Part shown: piece by piece, positions 1 to 8,099 of the stretch
Layout of the letters: the number at the start of each line of letters is the position of its first letter
Position numbering within the stretch: the stretch's first letter is position 1
From: an uncultured Cellulomonas sp.
GTDB taxonomy: Bacteria; Actinomycetota; Actinomycetes; Actinomycetales; Cellulomonadaceae
Assembly: GCF_947494015.1 (NCBI RefSeq)
Contig: NZ_CANLTL010000017.1
Span: 1 to 64,000 of the forward strand
DNA length: 64,000 nt
Direction: 5' to 3'
Made by a program: the position numbers and the translations under genes
Notes under the pieces: generated by a model
What the model was told of the DNA's origin: nothing
The model's database searches: none
The model's input: the letters and a program-made list of their open reading frames with translations, nothing else

Positions 1-42
1 CGCCCGCCTGTGGGGGCGGGTGGCGCCTTCACCGCCCGGGCG

Positions 43-110
43 CCCCCCCCGCGCGGGGGGGGGGCCCCCCCCCCCGGGGGGGGGGCCCCCCCCCCCGGGG
101 GGGGCCCCCC
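43..110. repeat. Alternating C/G homopolymer tract
   Basis: Consecutive runs of only C or only G: about C8, then (after GCGC) G10, C11, G10, C11, G8 and C6. Neighbouring runs are complementary, so either strand could fold into several hairpins, and the G runs could stack as quadruplexes. No coding potential is evident. Run lengths in such DNA are error-prone, so the exact count may be an assembly artefact. Confidence 0.85.
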
Positions 111-182
111 GGCCCTGTCGTGCGTCCCCGCCCGCCCCCCGCCGCCCCCCGCGAGGGCGGCCCCCGGCCCCCGGCAGGGTCG

Positions 183-380
183 AGTGCGACGTTCCGGACC
201 CTTCCCGGCGTCCGAACGGTCCGGAACGTTGCACTCGGCGCCCCACGCCTGCCCAGTGCGACGTTGTGGACCCTTGCTGGTGTCTGGACGGTCCGGAACG
301 TCGCACTCGGCGGCCTGCGCCTGTCGGGTGCGACGTAGCCGACCTTTCGCGGCTGGCGAAGGGTCCACAACGTCGCACTC
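183..380. repeat. Array of three palindromic repeats, 72-bp period
   Basis: Three units each have a left arm GTGCGACG(T)..GACC and a right arm GGTCC..ACGTYGCAC around a 17-nt loop. Left arms start at 184, 256 and 328, exactly 72 bp apart. Arm pairing is 19/20 in unit 1 (181-200 with 218-237), 16/18 in unit 2 (255-272 with 290-307) and 14/17 in unit 3 (328-344 with 362-378). Loop sequences differ between units. Further copies lie at 550-603 and 28587-28637. The layout resembles REP-type extragenic palindromes; the family is not one I recognise. Confidence 0.8.
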
Positions 381-549
381 GGCATCGGGTGCGCGAGCGC
401 GCGCCGGTCGCTCCGCGGGCGGCCCGGCGGAACCCCAGAACCGCTTCCTCGGCGGCGCGTGCACGACGGCGCGGTCCGCCTCCCGCCGCCCTGCGCCGCC
501 CTGCGCCTCCCGACGCCGTCGGGCGGTGCCCGAGGACCGCTCCCCGCCG

Positions 550-603
550 AGTGCGACGTTGTCCACCTGTGCCGGGCCGATGAACGGTGGACAACGTCGC
601 ACT
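550..603. repeat. Palindromic repeat, fourth copy
   Basis: An 18-bp perfect inverted repeat: the left arm 550-567 starts AGTGCGACGTT and the right arm 586-603 ends AACGTCGCACT, around an 18-nt loop. The inner bases differ from the other copies (GTCCACC with GGTGGAC) on both arms together, so pairing is kept. That suggests the folded form matters. Confidence 0.8.
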
Positions 604-661
604 GGGCGGCGGGGGAGCGAGCGCGCCCGACGCTTTCCAGGCCGGTCTGCCCCGACGCTCT

Positions 662-696
662 CCCGGCCCGGCCCGGCCCGGCCCGGCCCGGCCCGG
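662..696. repeat. CCCGG pentanucleotide tandem repeat, 7 copies
   Basis: Seven uninterrupted CCCGG units. The stretch lies in non-coding DNA downstream of the tyrosine kinase gene and is probably prone to slippage. Confidence 0.85.
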
Positions 697-757
697 CGCC
701 GACGGCGCCCAGGACCGCAGCGGGCGCGGCGAGGGGAGCGGAGGTGTGCCGGGGACG

Positions 758-795
758 GCAGAGGGGCCCGTGCCGTCCGGCACGGGCCCCTCTGC
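758..795 (-). terminator. Strong hairpin after the Wzc-like gene
   Basis: A perfect 17-bp stem (758-774 with 779-795) and a 4-nt loop lie 25 bp beyond the stop of the minus-strand kinase gene. There is no U tract, as is common for actinobacterial terminators. Confidence 0.75.
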
Positions 796-819
796 GGTGC
801 TGCGGTGGTGCGGTGTCGG

Positions 820-2385
820 TCAGCCCTGGGTGGGCTCGTGGTCGGAGAGGCGACCGCCGGGCCACCGGTGGCTGCCGGCGCCCGCGAGCTCGCCGTTGGT
901 GCTCTGGATCATCTGTGCGGCGACGTCGCCCTGGGCGCGGGACGGGAACCGCCGGGCGGGTGCGCGTCCGGACCGCTGCTGCGGCACGGACGCCGCCCGG
1001 GACCGCTTCTGCTTGCGGCTCACCGGCTCGGTCGGGGTGGAGGAGTAGTCGTAGTACGCGTACGTGTCGCCCTGCGTCCGGGCGAGCCGGTTGAGCACCA
1101 CGCCGAGCACCCGGGCGCCGACCGTCTCGAGCGACCCCATGGCCTCGGCGAGCTGCTGGCGGTGCAGCTTCTCCGAGCCGACGACGACCAGCGCGCCGCC
1201 GGTGAGCTTGGCCAGGATCGCGGCGTCGGTGACCGGCAGCAGCGGCGGGGTGTCGATGAGGACGACGTCGTACTCGCTCGCGAGCTGGTCCAGCAGGTTC
1301 GCCATCGAGCGCGAGCCGAGCAGCTCGCTCGGGTTCGGCGGGATCTGACCGGACGCGAGGACGTGCAGGTTGCCGTTGCCCCAGGGCTGGACGACGTCCT
1401 CGACGGTGGCGCGGCCGATCAGGACGGTGGTCAGGCCCACCTCGCCCTCCAGGCCCATGTACTCCGCGACCGAGGGACGGCGCAGGTCGGCGTCCACCAG
1501 GACGACGCGCGAGCCGGCGTCGGCCAGCGAGATGGCGAGGTTGACGGTGGTCGTGGACTTGCCCTCGCCCGGCAGGGACGACGTCACGACGATCGTCTGC
1601 GGGCGGTCGGCGATGTCGAGGAACTGCAGGTTGGTGCGCAGGCGGCGGAAGGACTCCGCGCGGTGGCTCTGCGGGCTGGTCTGCACGATGAGCGGCTCGT
1701 CGGGGGCGTTCACGTCGTAGCCGATGGTCGCGATGACCGAGGTGTCCGTGACGTGGTGGACGTCGGACTCGGTGCGGACCTTGGTGTCGAGCACCTCGCG
1801 CAGGACGGCGAGGCCGAGTCCCGCGGCCAACCCGACGACGAGGCCGAGCGCGATGTTCAGCACCGCGTTGGGCGACGACGGCTCCGTGGGCGGGGTGGCC
1901 GTGCGGACGGTGTTGATCTCGACCGGGGAGACGGCGGAGTCGGACGGCTGCTCGAGCTCGGTGACCTGCGCGGCGAGGCTGTCGGCGATGGCGTTGGCGA
2001 GGTCGCTGGCCACCTGGGGGTCCTGGTGCGTGGTGGTGATGTTGATCAGCACCGTGTCCAGCGGGGAGCTGGACGTCACCGACTCGGCCAGCTCGTCCGG
2101 CGTCGTCGCCAGATCCAGGTGCCGGATCACCGGCACCAGCACCCGCGGGCTGGTGACGAGGTCGGTGTAGGACTTCACCTGCTTCTGCGTGAAGCTGCTG
2201 CCCTGCACGAGGTCGGACGTGCTGCCGCCGGCCGTGCGCACCGACACGAAGACCTGCGACCTGGCCTCGTAGGCCGGCGTGGCGAGCAGCGTCGCCGCCA
2301 CCGCACCGCACAGGGCGAGCGCCGTGATCAACGCGACGGACACCCAGCGCTTGCGCAAGGTGACGAGGTAGTCGTGCAGTTCCAT
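820..2385 (-). CDS. Wzc-like polysaccharide co-polymerase / BY-kinase
   Basis: 521 aa. It probably sets chain length and drives export of the polysaccharide made by the divergent cluster. An N-terminal Wzz domain with a membrane segment (about 15-35) is followed by a periplasmic loop and a second membrane segment (about 175-200). The cytoplasmic kinase has Walker A GEGKST around K276, Walker A' VVLVDADLRRP and Walker B VLIDTPP. A tyrosine cluster (YAYYDY, about 441-447) is the expected autophosphorylation site. An unusual basic tail of about 70 residues follows it. The start is ATG 2385 because AGGAGA lies just upstream; longer in-frame starts lack this. Wzz and kinase are one polypeptide, as in Gram-negative Wzc rather than the split CapA/CapB. 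Confidence 0.9.
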   Translation of the reverse strand: MELHDYLVTLRKRWVSVALITALALCGAVAATLLATPAYEARSQVFVSVRTAGGSTSDLVQGSSFTQKQVKSYTDLVTSPRVLVPVIRHLDLATTPDELAESVTSSSPLDTVLINITTTHQDPQVASDLANAIADSLAAQVTELEQPSDSAVSPVEINTVRTATPPTEPSSPNAVLNIALGLVVGLAAGLGLAVLREVLDTKVRTESDVHHVTDTSVIATIGYDVNAPDEPLIVQTSPQSHRAESFRRLRTNLQFLDIADRPQTIVVTSSLPGEGKSTTTVNLAISLADAGSRVVLVDADLRRPSVAEYMGLEGEVGLTTVLIGRATVEDVVQPWGNGNLHVLASGQIPPNPSELLGSRSMANLLDQLASEYDVVLIDTPPLLPVTDAAILAKLTGGALVVVGSEKLHRQQLAEAMGSLETVGARVLGVVLNRLARTQGDTYAYYDYSSTPTEPVSRKQKRSRAASVPQQRSGRAPARRFPSRAQGDVAAQMIQSTNGELAGAGSHRWPGGRLSDHEPTQG

Positions 2386-2536
2386 CCGGTTTCTCCTGCT
2401 TCGGGGCGGTTTCGCCGCCCGTGAACGTTTGGCGCGATATCCCTCCATTCGGCCGGGCATCGGCCGATGTGAGGGGTGCCCCGCCACCAGCGGGGGTCGG
2501 TCCCGACGGGCCCGGCAGCCTCTGCAGGGAGAAGTC

Positions 2537-4087
2537 ATGGTGCAGACCGCCACGCCAGCGAACGTGCGTCCCGTGCGCGCCGTCGGTGCGGTCGGGACCC
2601 CGACCCCGACGCCGACGCCGCCTCCGACGCCCACCGCGCCGCCGACGCCCACCGCAGCGACCGCGCCCCCGCGACCCGTGCGCTGGTGGTCGGCCTACCT
2701 GACCCGCGTCCTGGTCACCGACGCCGTCGCCGTCTACCTCGCCGTCTTCACCGCGTACGTCGTGCGGTTCGACGCCGTGGGCACGGCGCGCGTGAGCGGC
2801 GACCTCTCGACGAGCTACCTGGTGGTCTCCGTCGTGCTCATGTGGGCGTGGCTCGCCGCGCTCGTCCTGGGCCGCACGCAGGACCGGCGCCTGGTCGGCA
2901 GCGGACCGACCGAGTACCAGCGCGTCGTCGGGGTGACCTGGCGGCTCTTCGCCGCGGTCGCCGTGGCCGCCTTCCTGCTCCGGATGGAGATCGCCCGCGG
3001 CTACCTCGCCGTGGCGCTCCCACTCGGGCTGACGCTCCTGCTCCTGGGCCGGTTCGGCTGGCGTCAGTGGCTGCACCGGCGCCGTCGCGGCGGACGGATG
3101 GCCTCCCGCGTCCTGGTCGTCGGCCACCGCGAGGAAGCCGAGGCGCTGATCCGGCAGGTGGGCCTGCGCCGAGGTGCCGGGCTCGGCGTCGCGGGCGTGT
3201 GCCTTCCCGGCCCCGCCGCCGGGCCCGACGACGACGTCCTGGGCGTCCCCGTCGTCGGCACCTTCGACGGCGCCGCCGCGATGGCGCGCACGCTGGGCGT
3301 CGACGCGGTCGCGGTCACCGGCGCCGACGCGGTCACCGCGGACACCGTGCGCCGGCTCGGCTGGGACCTGGAGGGCTCCGGCATCGACCTGGCGCTCGCC
3401 GTCTCGCTCACCGACGTCGCCGGACCGCGCGTCCTCATGCAGCCCGTCAACGGGCTGCCTCTCATCTACGTCGACGAGCCGCGGTTCTCCGGCCCGAAGT
3501 ACGCGCTGAAGTCGGCGCTGGACTGGGTGCTCGCCCTCGCGATCGCCGTCGTCCTCGCCCCGGTGCTCGCGGTCATCGCGCTGCTGGTGTCGGTGACCAG
3601 CCGCGGGCCGGTCATCTACCGCCAGGAGCGGGTCGGCCGCGGCGGCCGCACGTTCGCGATGCTCAAGTTCCGGTCCATGGAGCAGGGCGCGGACCGCCGG
3701 CTCGACGAGGTGATGGGCGCGGACGTCGGCATGTTCTACAAGGCCAAGGACGACCCGCGGGTCACGCCGCTGGGCCGGGTGCTGCGCCGCTACTCCCTGG
3801 ACGAGCTGCCGCAGCTGTTCAACGTGCTGCGCGGCGAGATGAGCCTGGTCGGGCCGCGGCCGCAGATCGACCGCGAGGTGGCCCAGTACGACCGCCGTGC
3901 CCACCGCCGGCTGCTGGTCAAGCCGGGACTGACCGGCCTGTGGCAGGTCTCGGGCCGGTCCGAGCTCAGCCCGGACGAGGCGATCCGGATGGACGTCTAC
4001 TACGTCGAGAACTGGACGGTCTTCGGTGACCTCCTGATCCTCGCCCGAACTGCCAAGGCGATCGTCGCCGGCGAAGGAGCGTACTGA
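2537..4087 (+). CDS. Polyprenyl-phosphate sugar-1-phosphate transferase (WbaP/WcaJ type)
   Basis: 516 aa. It should transfer the first sugar-1-phosphate to undecaprenyl phosphate, starting each repeat unit at the inner membrane face. A Thr-Pro repeat-rich N terminus (about 20-45) precedes several membrane segments and a CoA-binding-like central region. The C-terminal bacterial sugar transferase domain (about 325-516) has KFRSM, DELPQLFNVLRGEMSLVGPRP-type residues and PGLTGLWQVSGRS. ATG 2537 follows AGGGAGAAG. Its stop overlaps the next gene's start (ATGA), so the whole run is probably one transcript. The sugar cannot be read from sequence. Confidence 0.93.
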   Translation: MVQTATPANVRPVRAVGAVGTPTPTPTPPPTPTAPPTPTAATAPPRPVRWWSAYLTRVLVTDAVAVYLAVFTAYVVRFDAVGTARVSGDLSTSYLVVSVVLMWAWLAALVLGRTQDRRLVGSGPTEYQRVVGVTWRLFAAVAVAAFLLRMEIARGYLAVALPLGLTLLLLGRFGWRQWLHRRRRGGRMASRVLVVGHREEAEALIRQVGLRRGAGLGVAGVCLPGPAAGPDDDVLGVPVVGTFDGAAAMARTLGVDAVAVTGADAVTADTVRRLGWDLEGSGIDLALAVSLTDVAGPRVLMQPVNGLPLIYVDEPRFSGPKYALKSALDWVLALAIAVVLAPVLAVIALLVSVTSRGPVIYRQERVGRGGRTFAMLKFRSMEQGADRRLDEVMGADVGMFYKAKDDPRVTPLGRVLRRYSLDELPQLFNVLRGEMSLVGPRPQIDREVAQYDRRAHRRLLVKPGLTGLWQVSGRSELSPDEAIRMDVYYVENWTVFGDLLILARTAKAIVAGEGAY

Positions 4088-5007
4088 TGCAGGACACCCG
4101 GATCCCCGACCTGGAGATCGTCGTCGTCGCCTACCGCGGGCTGGGCGTGCTGCGGCGGTGCCTGGACTCGCTGGCCGAGCACGTGCTGGGCGAGCACCGG
4201 GTGGTCGTGCACGTCGTCGACAACTGCAGCGGCGACGGCACCCCGGACCGCGTGGAGCAGGAGTACCCGTGGGTGCGGCTGCACCGGCGGGCCGGCAACG
4301 ACGGGTTCGCCGTCGCGAACAACGCCGTCCTGCGCGACGTCACCGCCCCGTACGTCCTGGTGCTCAACCCGGACACCGAGCTGCGCGCCGGCGTCCTGCC
4401 GCACCTGCTGGACCTGCTCGGCTCGCGCCCGGACATCGGCATGGTCGGCTGCCGGCTCGAGCAGAGCGACGGCACCTTCGACCACGCCGCCAAGCGGTCG
4501 TTCCCGTCGGCGCTCCAGGCGCTGCAGTACTTCCTCGGCCGGTCGGGCAGCGCCGGCGGCTACCGCGCCCCGCACGTCCCCGAGCGCGGCCTGGACCGCG
4601 TGGACGCCGTCAACGGGGCGTTCATGCTGGTGCGGACCGCGGCGATGCGCGAGGTCGGCCTGTTCGACGAGCGCTACTGGATGTACGGCGAGGACCTGGA
4701 CTGGTGCCGCCGGTTCGCCGACGCCGGCTGGCCCGTCTGGTACGACGGGCGGGTCACCGCCGTCCACCTCAAGGGTGGCGTCTCCGGCAAGCACCGCAGC
4801 CCCAAGCTGAACTGGCACTTCCACCGCAGCATGGCGATCTTCTACGCGACCTACGACGGGGGACGGAACCTCGCGGCGGACGCGGCCGTGTACGCCGGCA
4901 TCGCCGCCCGCTTCGTCCTCCTCGCCGGCGTGAGCGCCGCCCACCGCCGCCGCTCCCGGCAGCGGCCCGACGCCGGCCGGCTCGTCCCCGCCGTCGCCGG
5001 ACGGTGA
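4087..5007 (+). CDS. Glycosyltransferase family 2, WbbL-like
   Basis: 306 aa. A cytoplasmic GT-A fold enzyme expected to add the second or later sugar to the lipid-linked repeat. Near the N terminus it has the GT2 pattern EIVVVAYRG, then VVDNCSGDGT and LNPDTELR (metal/nucleotide site), NGAFMLVR, and the acceptor-site motif GEDLDWCRR at about 200. This layout resembles WbbL-type rhamnosyltransferases; donor specificity is inference only. ATGA overlap with the transferase upstream; 5 bp to the next gene. Confidence 0.9.
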   Translation: MQDTRIPDLEIVVVAYRGLGVLRRCLDSLAEHVLGEHRVVVHVVDNCSGDGTPDRVEQEYPWVRLHRRAGNDGFAVANNAVLRDVTAPYVLVLNPDTELRAGVLPHLLDLLGSRPDIGMVGCRLEQSDGTFDHAAKRSFPSALQALQYFLGRSGSAGGYRAPHVPERGLDRVDAVNGAFMLVRTAAMREVGLFDERYWMYGEDLDWCRRFADAGWPVWYDGRVTAVHLKGGVSGKHRSPKLNWHFHRSMAIFYATYDGGRNLAADAAVYAGIAARFVLLAGVSAAHRRRSRQRPDAGRLVPAVAGR

Positions 5008-5012
5008 CCGGC

Positions 5013-5942
5013 ATGACGACGCCGCTCCTCGCCGCCCCGGTCCCCGACCGCTCCACCCGTGCTGCCCGGTTCACCATGGTGACCGTGACCTACCGGTCGC
5101 ACGCCGGTGCCGCGGAGTGCCTCGACGCCATGCTCGACGTCGCCCGCGAGCTCGCCGACGAGGTCGACTGGGTGTTCGTGGACAACTCCGAGGACTCCTC
5201 GGACGCCCGGTGGCTGCGCGGCCGTGCCCCCGGGGCGAACGTCCGGGTCGAGCAGTGCCCGCACAACCCGGGCTTCGCCGCCTCCAGCAACCACGGGGCG
5301 GCGACCGCCCGCACCGGCTGGGTCACGTTCGTCAACCCCGACGTCCTGGTCGACGCCGCCTCCGTGCGCAGCGTCCTGGAGGCGGTCACCAGGGACACCA
5401 CCGGTGCCCGGTCGTTCGCGGTGGGCCAGGAGACCGCCGGACGGCGCCACCTGGGCATCGGCATGATGTGGGGGCTGTGGTTCGTGGACCGTGCACCGTC
5501 CGAGCGGTCCGCGCTGGTCGGCCCGAGCGGTGGCTTCGCCGTCTTCGACCGGTCCACGTTCCTGGCGGCCGGCGGGTTCGACGAGTCCCTGTTCGCCTGG
5601 GGTGAGGACGTCGACCTCGCGCTGCGCCTGCAGGCGAAGGGCGTCCCGTGCCGGCCGGTCGCCACCTTCTTCCCGCACATCGGCGGGCACAGCGTCCGCG
5701 ACGACCGGTCCCTGCACGCCCGCAAGGTGTACCTGCTCGCCCGCAACCGGCAGCAGGTCGCCCTGCGGCACTTCCCGGTGGGCCGGTTGGTCCGCTTCGA
5801 GCTCATGGTGATGGCCGTGACCGTCGCCAAGTCGGTCCGGCACCTGCGCGCCGGGTCGCTGGGCGCCGCACTGCGCGGCACCGCGGTCGGTCTCGCCGTC
5901 GGGCTGCGCGAGCGCCGGACAGGGACGGGGTCCGGCCGATGA
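5013..5942 (+). CDS. Glycosyltransferase family 2
   Basis: 309 aa. The second GT2 of the cluster: VTYRSHAGAAECL at the N terminus, VFVDNSEDSSD, FVNPDVLV (Asp of the DXD-like site), GPSGGFAVF, and WGEDVDLALRLQ in the acceptor region. Start ATG 5013 lies just after the previous stop; an in-frame GTG at 5004 would overlap that stop and is the alternative. The stop overlaps the next ATG (ATGA). Sugar and linkage cannot be predicted. Confidence 0.9.
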   Translation: MTTPLLAAPVPDRSTRAARFTMVTVTYRSHAGAAECLDAMLDVARELADEVDWVFVDNSEDSSDARWLRGRAPGANVRVEQCPHNPGFAASSNHGAATARTGWVTFVNPDVLVDAASVRSVLEAVTRDTTGARSFAVGQETAGRRHLGIGMMWGLWFVDRAPSERSALVGPSGGFAVFDRSTFLAAGGFDESLFAWGEDVDLALRLQAKGVPCRPVATFFPHIGGHSVRDDRSLHARKVYLLARNRQQVALRHFPVGRLVRFELMVMAVTVAKSVRHLRAGSLGAALRGTAVGLAVGLRERRTGTGSGR

Positions 5943-6868
5943 CGACGACTGCCGCGACCGTCCCCGCCGCGGGGCGTCAGCACGACGACCTCGGCCGTCC
6001 CGCCGGGTGCTCGGTCGTGGTCCTGAACTGGAACTGCGCACGCGACACCGTGCGCGCCGTGCAGAGCCTGCCGCGGTCCTGGTGGCCGGGCGTCGTCGTC
6101 GTCGACAACGGGTCGGACGACTGGGCTTCGCAGCGGGCCGCCCTGCGCGACCTCCCCGGCGTGGTCGTGGTGCGGCGCGCGGCGAACGGCGGCTACGCGG
6201 CCGGGATGAACACCGGCATGCGGACGGCACGCGAGCGCGGTGACCGCGCCGTCGCCCTGGTCAACGCCGATGCCGTGCCCACCGCACGGGCGCTGCGCGC
6301 GATGTTCGAGGAGGCCGAGCGGTCCGCGGTGGTGGGCATCTCCCAGCACGTCGTCACCCGCGACGGCGTCGCGGGTGCGCAGTACGTCACCGCCGCCGTC
6401 GGGCGCCCGATGACGCCGCGACCTTTCGTCTGCCCCGGCTGCGACCGGGGCCGCCACGAGGTGCGCGTGGTGACGGGGGCGGCGATCGTCGTCGAGCTCG
6501 GCGCCATGAGCGCGCTCGGCGGCATCGACGAGTCGTTCTTCCACTACAAGGAGGAGTTCGACCTGTGCGCCCGCGCCCGCGGCGTCGGGATGGCGGTCAC
6601 CCTGCTGTGCCGTGACTCGGTCGGCCACGCCCGAGGTGGCTCGCTGCCCGCGCGGTCGGCCTCCGCCTTCTACTACTCCATCCGCAACGAGTGGCTCTTC
6701 TTCCGCAAGCACCGCGGGCCGGTCGGCGCGCTGCTGTCCTGGCGGCTGCACCGCATCTGGGCCACCGTCGCCGCCGACGCCGTCGCGCGGGGCCACGCGC
6801 GGGCCGCCGCGCAGGGCCTGGTGCACGGGGCGCGTGGCGTGCACGGGCGGCGGCCCGCCGATGGCTGA
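5939..6868 (+). CDS. Glycosyltransferase family 2
   Basis: 309 aa. The third GT2 paralogue: VVVLNWNCARDTVRAV, VVVDNGSDDW, ALVNADAVP (degenerate DXD), TGAAIVVE and HYKEEFDLCARARG. The order of motifs matches its two upstream neighbours, so the trio may have arisen by duplication, though sequences are well diverged. It overlaps the upstream gene by ATGA and the downstream GT4 gene by 8 bp. Confidence 0.9.
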   Translation: MTTTAATVPAAGRQHDDLGRPAGCSVVVLNWNCARDTVRAVQSLPRSWWPGVVVVDNGSDDWASQRAALRDLPGVVVVRRAANGGYAAGMNTGMRTARERGDRAVALVNADAVPTARALRAMFEEAERSAVVGISQHVVTRDGVAGAQYVTAAVGRPMTPRPFVCPGCDRGRHEVRVVTGAAIVVELGAMSALGGIDESFFHYKEEFDLCARARGVGMAVTLLCRDSVGHARGGSLPARSASAFYYSIRNEWLFFRKHRGPVGALLSWRLHRIWATVAADAVARGHARAAAQGLVHGARGVHGRRPADG

Positions 6869-8045
6869 CGTGCTCTTCGCGAGCCACAGCGCGGAGCTGG
6901 CCGGTGCCGAGCGGAGCCTGCTCGCCCTGGTCGACGAGGCAGCCGCCCGGGGGCACGCGGTGACCGTGTGGGTGCCCGCGGACGGCCCGCTCACCGTCGC
7001 CCTGAGGAGCCGGCCGGGTCGGCCGGTGGACGTGCGGGTCGTGGCGAACCACTGGTGGATGAGCCGACGCGGCGGCGGGCTCGTCGGCGCGGTCCGGCTC
7101 GCGCAGGTCGCCTGCGACGCAGCGGCCGTGTGGTGGCGCCTGCGCAGCGCCCGGCCCGACGTCGTCGTGGTCAACTCCGCAGTGGCCCCGGCCGCCATGT
7201 ACGCCGCGGCGTGGCGCGGGATCCCGGTGGTCACCGTGGTCCGGGAGTCTGTCCGGTCCAACCCCACCCTGCGCAGCCTGCTGCCGAAGGACGTGCTCGT
7301 GGGCCAGATCGCCCGCCGGTCCTCGCTCGTGGTGGCGGTCTCGGCGTACGTTGCCTCCCAGCTCGGCACGCCGAGCGTGGTCATCCACCCGCCGGTGTCC
7401 CCGCCGGTGTCCCCGCCGGCTCCCCCCGCCGTGAAGCCGACCGCGCCGGTCGGCACGTCCGCGCACCGCTCCGGCGGCCCGCAGCCGGGCGCTCTCCGCG
7501 CGGTCATCGCCGGCACCCTCGGGGGCGACAAGGGCCAGTCCGACGCGGTCGCCGCCGTGGCGGCCTGCCGCGACCGGGACGTCCCGGTGACGCTCGACGT
7601 CTTCGGCGCCGGCACGGCGCGCGAGCTCGCCGTCCTGCGGGCGCAGATCGCGGACCTGGGGGTCGAGCGGCTCGTCACCGTGCACGGCGCCGTCCCGGAC
7701 ATGCCGTCGCGGTGGTCCGGCTACGACGTCTCGCTGGTGACAGCGCGCAACGAGGCGTTCGGCCGGGTCACCGCCGAGTCGCTCGTCGCCGGGACGCCCG
7801 TCGTGGGGTACGCCTGCGGCGGGACGGTCGAGATCCTGCGCCCGGGGGGAGGAGTGCTGGTGGAGCCGGCCCCCGGCCGGCTCGCGGACGCGCTGTGCGC
7901 CCTGGCCGCTGACCCCGACCGGCTGCCCGCGCTGCGTGCCCAGGCCCGAGCCCGCGGGGAGCAGCTGAGCGGCGCCCGCAGCGCGCGGGACCTCGTCGAC
8001 CGGATCGAGTCCGTGCGCCCCGGTCGTCGTCGTCCCCGTCGCTGA
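6861..8045 (+). CDS. Glycosyltransferase family 4 (GT-B)
   Basis: 394 aa. A retaining GT-B enzyme, probably adding the last sugar of the repeat. The N-terminal domain starts FASHSAELAGAERSL (glycine-loop region). A proline-rich linker with a repeated PPVSPPVSPP unit (about 176-193) joins the two Rossmann domains. The C-terminal domain has the EX7E motif (E in NEAFGRVTAES, about 297-305) and CGGTVEIL. ATG 6861 overlaps the previous gene by 8 bp. Proline-rich linkers are unusual at this hinge. Confidence 0.9.
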   Translation: MADVLFASHSAELAGAERSLLALVDEAAARGHAVTVWVPADGPLTVALRSRPGRPVDVRVVANHWWMSRRGGGLVGAVRLAQVACDAAAVWWRLRSARPDVVVVNSAVAPAAMYAAAWRGIPVVTVVRESVRSNPTLRSLLPKDVLVGQIARRSSLVVAVSAYVASQLGTPSVVIHPPVSPPVSPPAPPAVKPTAPVGTSAHRSGGPQPGALRAVIAGTLGGDKGQSDAVAAVAACRDRDVPVTLDVFGAGTARELAVLRAQIADLGVERLVTVHGAVPDMPSRWSGYDVSLVTARNEAFGRVTAESLVAGTPVVGYACGGTVEILRPGGGVLVEPAPGRLADALCALAADPDRLPALRAQARARGEQLSGARSARDLVDRIESVRPGRRRPRR

Positions 8046-8099
8046 CGCGTCTGCGCGCGACCCATCCCCGTTGCACCACCGACCGAAAGTGAACACCTC

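Noticed and set aside
183-604. CRISPR array
   Set aside because: The 72-bp spaced units look array-like, but each is itself an inverted repeat with a short internal loop, the units are too few and too variable, and no cas gene is nearby.
29-3904. A 1291-codon open frame on the minus strand
   Set aside because: It runs antisense to the sugar transferase and out of frame through the kinase gene and the palindromes. Long shadow frames are expected at this GC; its translation is low-complexity Arg/Ala/Gly/His.
7387-7430. Frameshift in the GT4 gene at the repeat
   Set aside because: The repeat units keep frame, and both domains on either side read normally in the same frame.
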